Part shown: one piece after another, positions 23,426-26,885 of the stretch
Layout of the letters: every line of letters starts with the position of its first letter
How positions within the stretch are numbered: the first letter of the stretch is position 1
Assembly: GCA_965369325.1 (NCBI GenBank)
Contig: CBDUQI010000066.1
Coordinates: 1 to 26,885, forward strand
DNA from: CBDUQI01 sp965369325
Lineage (GTDB): Bacteria > Pseudomonadota > Gammaproteobacteria > Steroidobacterales > JBCBZW01
Direction: 5' to 3'
Length of the DNA: 26,885 nucleotides
Program-made: the position numbers and the translations under genes
Notes under the pieces: generated by a model
What the model saw: only the letters and a program-made list of their open reading frames with translations
Told to the model about the DNA's origin: nothing
The model's database searches: none

Positions 23426-24460
23426 CTAGCCCTTAACGAAGCGCCCCGCGCGACCGTTTAGTACCGCTGCCGCCTCCAGCGTCTGCGGCTGGTCTTTAAG
23501 ATAGATCTCCCAGAACTGAAGACTGGCATCCTGTACCAGCCCTGCATGCTCTTCGTCATGCAGATTGGGCAGATGTGCCGAGCCGCGCGACAATCCGCCC
23601 ATATCGTGCCCTGCCCCGTCGATTAGCAATGCGTATTTGTGCCCGGGCGGCGCCAACCGGTACGCCAGCAGGCGCCATTGATAATCCTGCCCATTGCGCG
23701 CGCGGTCTTGGGTACCGGTGATCGCCAACATCGGCACGGCAAGCGAGCGCCAACTGCGCTCACTGTGCAATTGTCCCGGGCCCTGCGGGGAGATAAGCAC
23801 AACGGCCCTTACCCGCTCATCTCGAAACATCCGCACCCGCCCTTGGCGCCGCTCCACGCTCACCCCGCCCAGCATCTGTGCGGTGCCAGCACCATAGGAG
23901 TGCCCGCCTACACCAATGCGATCATGCGCAATGCGCTCCCCAAGTAACGGGATGCGCGCACCAAGCTGTTCTAGCGAATCGAGGATCTGAATCAGGTCAG
24001 CCGGCCGACTCGCCCATTCACCAAAACCGCTTGCCTGCATCTCGCTGCCAATTGGCGTGGCATCGTAGTGATTGGGCTGGATGCACACATAGCCATGACT
24101 GGCCCAGAAGCGGGTTAGCAATTGGTAGTCGTCCTTGCAGCCCCATGCGCCGTGGGAGAACACAATCACCGGGTAGCGGCCGGGCTCACTCGGGAAACAC
24201 ACGCCCAACTCCAGCACGCCGGCACCGCCCGCCTTAGGCACGTAAACGCTTTTGACCATACCGAGCGAATGAGCGCCGCCCCGTGGGGGTGCCGGCACCG
24301 AGGTGACAACCGGGCGATCAGATAGTCGAGGATCCAGCGGCCGTGCCACCCTGGCAGGCTGCGCACGCGCGGCCGCGCCTGATCTGCGCTGCGGCCGTGA
24401 CGGCAACATCAGTACCCGACGAAAAAGGCTGCGCAATGTTCTGGCGATAGTTGAAAGCAT
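23426..24460 (-). CDS. Alpha/beta hydrolase (PAF-acetylhydrolase/dienelactone hydrolase-like)
   Basis: With the ATG at 24460 the protein has 344 residues; the frame extends to a TTG at 24496. The catalytic triad is Ser188 in GGHSYGAG, Asp252 in TGTQD and His285 in GAGHDMGG. The oxyanion region is FSHGAWGCKDDY (101-112), as in the predicted dienelactone hydrolase or platelet-activating-factor acetylhydrolase-like group, which act on ester bonds. The N-terminal 20 residues (Arg-rich, hydrophobic) could be a signal or Tat-like region, but no clear cleavage site is seen, and a basic linker follows. It lies 112 bases downstream of the propeller gene ending at 24573, on the same strand, possibly in one transcript. 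Confidence 0.85.
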   Translation of the reverse strand: MLSTIARTLRSLFRRVLMLPSRPQRRSGAAARAQPARVARPLDPRLSDRPVVTSVPAPPRGGAHSLGMVKSVYVPKAGGAGVLELGVCFPSEPGRYPVIVFSHGAWGCKDDYQLLTRFWASHGYVCIQPNHYDATPIGSEMQASGFGEWASRPADLIQILDSLEQLGARIPLLGERIAHDRIGVGGHSYGAGTAQMLGGVSVERRQGRVRMFRDERVRAVVLISPQGPGQLHSERSWRSLAVPMLAITGTQDRARNGQDYQWRLLAYRLAPPGHKYALLIDGAGHDMGGLSRGSAHLPNLHDEEHAGLVQDASLQFWEIYLKDQPQTLEAAAVLNGRAGRFVKG

Positions 24461-24572
24461 AACGGCAACTGGGCGCGCCGGGCTGGCGCCGCGCAAGCAT
24501 AGCGCATTGTGAGGGGATGGCGCGCTGCAGCGTTAGCCGGCTGCAGCACGCGCATACATTCGGATCGCGTGA

Positions 24573-26885
24573 TTAGTTGCCGTTCACCGGACTAAATCCG
24601 GTCACCGTGGTGCTATTGCCCCAATGCTGCACGATCACCCAACCATCATCACGGATGACCACGCCCTTGATGGTCGCCGGCGCCGGACCCGCACCCCAGG
24701 GCGTAACACCCACAACACCCACACCTGGTTCAACCGTCAGCAACACCGTGTCCGAGCTGCTCAACTCACGCGCGGCCAGCACAAAGCGATGCTCCGCACC
24801 AGCGGCACCCCAGGACACAGGCGCATAATCAGTTGTCTGAAAAACCCACTGCGCGCTGGCGCCCAGATCCTGAATCAGGCCCACGGCATCGTACGCGGGC
24901 GAGTCGCCGACCGTACCGCCGGGCATGATATAGGGGCCGCTGACAATGGGCGTCTCGGGTGAGTTAAAGCCTAGCACCACGCTCCATATCGGCACACCAG
25001 TGCTTGCATCAAACGCCAGCAGCATGCCGCTTTCGTCCTGTACGTATACCTTGGTGTAGTCCTCGGACAACACGGGCGAGCTGGCCATGCCCTGCAGCGC
25101 GGGGCTGCGCAGGCGCCAAAGGTTCCTGAACTCGTGCGTGCTTTCATCGTAACTCAACGCCTGCAGCACACTGTTACCGTTGCCGGTAATCGCCGTGTTG
25201 TAGACCACACCCAGCTGCGGATTCACGGCCGGAACATTGAGATAAACACACTCCTGCAACAGGCCGCCAGTCAGGCAGGTAGGATCCGCTCCCAGCACTC
25301 GCCACGGCGTCATATTGCGCTCACTCAGCACAGTGCCATCTTGCGGCTCCATCACGTAGGCCCAACCGTTCCAGGTAAAGAACATGAGCTTGCCGTCCGG
25401 GGTGAACTGCGCCCCGCGCGCCAGGCCAGCGGTAGGCACTCGCCACAGCCGCTCCCCTTGCGCATCGTATTTGCTTACCGCAGCATCCGCAGGCAGGTAG
25501 TACTCACCATTGGGCGCGACCAGCGCCGTGGTCGAGGCCAAGCGTTCGCCCGCCGCGCGCTCGTCTTTACGATTGGTTTCCACGCCGGTATCCGTATCAA
25601 CCGTGACGGAAAAGGTGGCACCTGTCTGCGGCACGCTCACGCCATAGATCAGATCGCCATCCGGCGCCAGTGCAGGGCGGACAAAAGAACTGCCCGGCGG
25701 GGACGCCTGATACTCCGCGGTATAGGTATCGGCCACATCAAACGGCGTGCACGCGCAGTTTTTGTTGTCGCGAAACGGTCCGGCCCAGGAGCCGCCGTAG
25801 TCGGCATCCGCATCGTAGCCCCAGCTGGCACCCAACCCGGTGTGTGCGCGGCGGGTAATGCGTGAGCCATCAGCATCGTTCAGCTCGGTGTAAAACAGCA
25901 CCCAGTCGCTCGGAAGTTGAAATGGCTCGGGCTCGGCACGATTGAAAGCGCCCACCGGATCATCGACACGACGGAAGAATCCCTCTTGCTCATCAATGCC
26001 CGCGATCCAGATTTCAGTCGGCCCGACCGGCTGTCCCGGGAAGCCACCGGAGGTGCCCAACTCGTCGGCGGTAACGACTGACAAATAGGATTTGCCGTTG
26101 AGCACAAATGCTTCTGGTGAACTCAGCAGCGGCTTGGCGCTGGGGATGTTGATGACATGGCCGCCGGTCCACACGCCATCGATGCGGCGGAATACCTGAA
26201 GACGGATAAAATCCAGCATCACCACAAACACAAAGTCGCGGTACTCCGGTGCGTACCAGATGAACGGGTTGATCTTCTTCAGCGGGCCGCTGGTGATCAG
26301 CTGTCCCTGGCCAGTGTTGATATCGATCAGCTGAACCTGGGTAACCCCATCAAGGTCCTGCGCCAGCGTCAACACCGAATCTTCTGTGCCCAAAAAGCGC
26401 CCGCCCTCAGCAACCACGGCCGCGCTCTGCTCGGTGCTCGGGTCATCCCAGGTGCGCCAGGCAACCACTGTAGAGCCGTCTTCCAAATTGCGGTTGTAGA
26501 CGATACGCGGCGTGCCGGTCCAGCCCGGCTGGGTGCCGTTGGGACGGAAGCGGTCCAGCCCATCGGCCAGCACTTCGGTCTGCCAGACACCCGGCGAAAT
26601 CTCCCGCGCAGCGCCCAGCGCCATCACGCCATCAATGTCATCCGTATACATCAGGACGTTTTCAGAGCCGTAGGTAAAGCGCGGCGTACTGCCCACCGCA
26701 CCCACGCCAGCAAGACCCGAGGCAATCTGCAGGCCACGACCGTCTGCTGGAATCAAATCGCCGGTAATCGGATCGACGTCGCCGATCCAAAGTCGCCGGG
26801 CGGCATCTTGCCAGATGATCCGGCTGCTCTCCTGATCGAACTCCGGTTGGGGTAAGTCGCCATCCGGCAGCGATACCACCTGATC
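24573..26885 (-). CDS. Large multi-propeller protein, TolB/PD40-like then PQQ-like (partial, N terminus beyond right edge)
   Basis: The open frame continues through the right edge, with 770 codons visible; the start is outside. The visible N-terminal part (PQPEFDQESSRIIWQD, then LWIGDVDPITGDL) looks like a TolB/WD40-like PD40 propeller. The C-terminal part has PQQ-type blades, for example VSKYDAQGERLWRVP and VYVQDESGMLLAFDASTGVP, with the repeated Y-V/A-x-D...G-x-x-x-W pattern. There is a Cys-rich piece (NKNCACTPF). Such proteins in environmental gammaproteobacteria are exported and of unknown role; a signal peptide would be outside the window. It is not the TolB of the Tol-Pal system (no pal or tol genes near) and PQQ catalytic residues of dehydrogenases are not evident. 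Confidence 0.75.
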   Translation of the reverse strand, partial: DQVVSLPDGDLPQPEFDQESSRIIWQDAARRLWIGDVDPITGDLIPADGRGLQIASGLAGVGAVGSTPRFTYGSENVLMYTDDIDGVMALGAAREISPGVWQTEVLADGLDRFRPNGTQPGWTGTPRIVYNRNLEDGSTVVAWRTWDDPSTEQSAAVVAEGGRFLGTEDSVLTLAQDLDGVTQVQLIDINTGQGQLITSGPLKKINPFIWYAPEYRDFVFVVMLDFIRLQVFRRIDGVWTGGHVINIPSAKPLLSSPEAFVLNGKSYLSVVTADELGTSGGFPGQPVGPTEIWIAGIDEQEGFFRRVDDPVGAFNRAEPEPFQLPSDWVLFYTELNDADGSRITRRAHTGLGASWGYDADADYGGSWAGPFRDNKNCACTPFDVADTYTAEYQASPPGSSFVRPALAPDGDLIYGVSVPQTGATFSVTVDTDTGVETNRKDERAAGERLASTTALVAPNGEYYLPADAAVSKYDAQGERLWRVPTAGLARGAQFTPDGKLMFFTWNGWAYVMEPQDGTVLSERNMTPWRVLGADPTCLTGGLLQECVYLNVPAVNPQLGVVYNTAITGNGNSVLQALSYDESTHEFRNLWRLRSPALQGMASSPVLSEDYTKVYVQDESGMLLAFDASTGVPIWSVVLGFNSPETPIVSGPYIMPGGTVGDSPAYDAVGLIQDLGASAQWVFQTTDYAPVSWGAAGAEHRFVLAARELSSSDTVLLTVEPGVGVVGVTPWGAGPAPATIKGVVIRDDGWVIVQHWGNSTTVTGFSPVNGN

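Noticed and set aside
25134..25865. Plus-strand frame of 243 codons (and another at 26157-26855)
   Set aside because: Both are antisense to the multi-propeller protein, Arg/His-rich and without start signals.

Overview
The window looks like a chromosomal segment of a GC-rich gammaproteobacterium, probably an environmental or marine one. The reasons are a NudJ-MnmA pair arranged as in enterobacteria, an AcnA-type aconitase and a TatD that align along their length with the E. coli proteins as I remember them, and a PEP-CTERM surface protein of the kind found in environmental, biofilm-forming Proteobacteria. A finer placement (for example near Halieaceae) is only a guess. I saw no rRNA, tRNA, insertion sequence, phage gene or CRISPR array.

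Layout. Positions 1-3214 (minus strand) hold a two-gene unit: a TPR plus outer-membrane beta-barrel protein, followed by an exported FecR-domain protein whose C-terminal part is a long array of Gly/Pro/Asp heptads running off the left edge. Positions 3304-7819 (plus) hold housekeeping genes: nudJ, mnmA overlapping it, then acnA with its own promoter and a leader hairpin. Positions 7965-9514 (minus) encode a YgjP-like zinc metallopeptidase and a beta-helix lipoprotein. Positions 9858-12111 (plus) encode TatD and an M20 peptidase. A divergent-looking pdxJ (minus) and a PEP-CTERM protein (plus) leave a shared intergenic region. A 460-base gene-free stretch with two intrinsic terminators separates the PEP-CTERM gene from a very charged periplasmic protein (minus, to 15029). 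Positions 15173-18627 (plus) are a peptide-type ABC importer operon with binding protein and two permeases but no ATPase. Positions 18699-26885 are an accessory block: a SAM methyltransferase, a seven-bladed propeller protein paired with a coiled-coil protein, a sulfotransferase, an alpha/beta hydrolase and a very large PQQ/TolB-like propeller protein cut by the right edge.

The best candidates for something undescribed are (i) the FecR/acidic-repeat protein with its TPR-barrel partner, which may be a surface-display pair, and (ii) the cytoplasmic-looking seven-bladed propeller with its coiled-coil partner, set among methyl-, sulfo- and acyl-transforming enzymes. A third point of interest is the pdxJ gene, which looks like the Bacteroidota form of the enzyme rather than the proteobacterial one. 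All functional statements rest on motif reading and remembered family features; no database search was possible.
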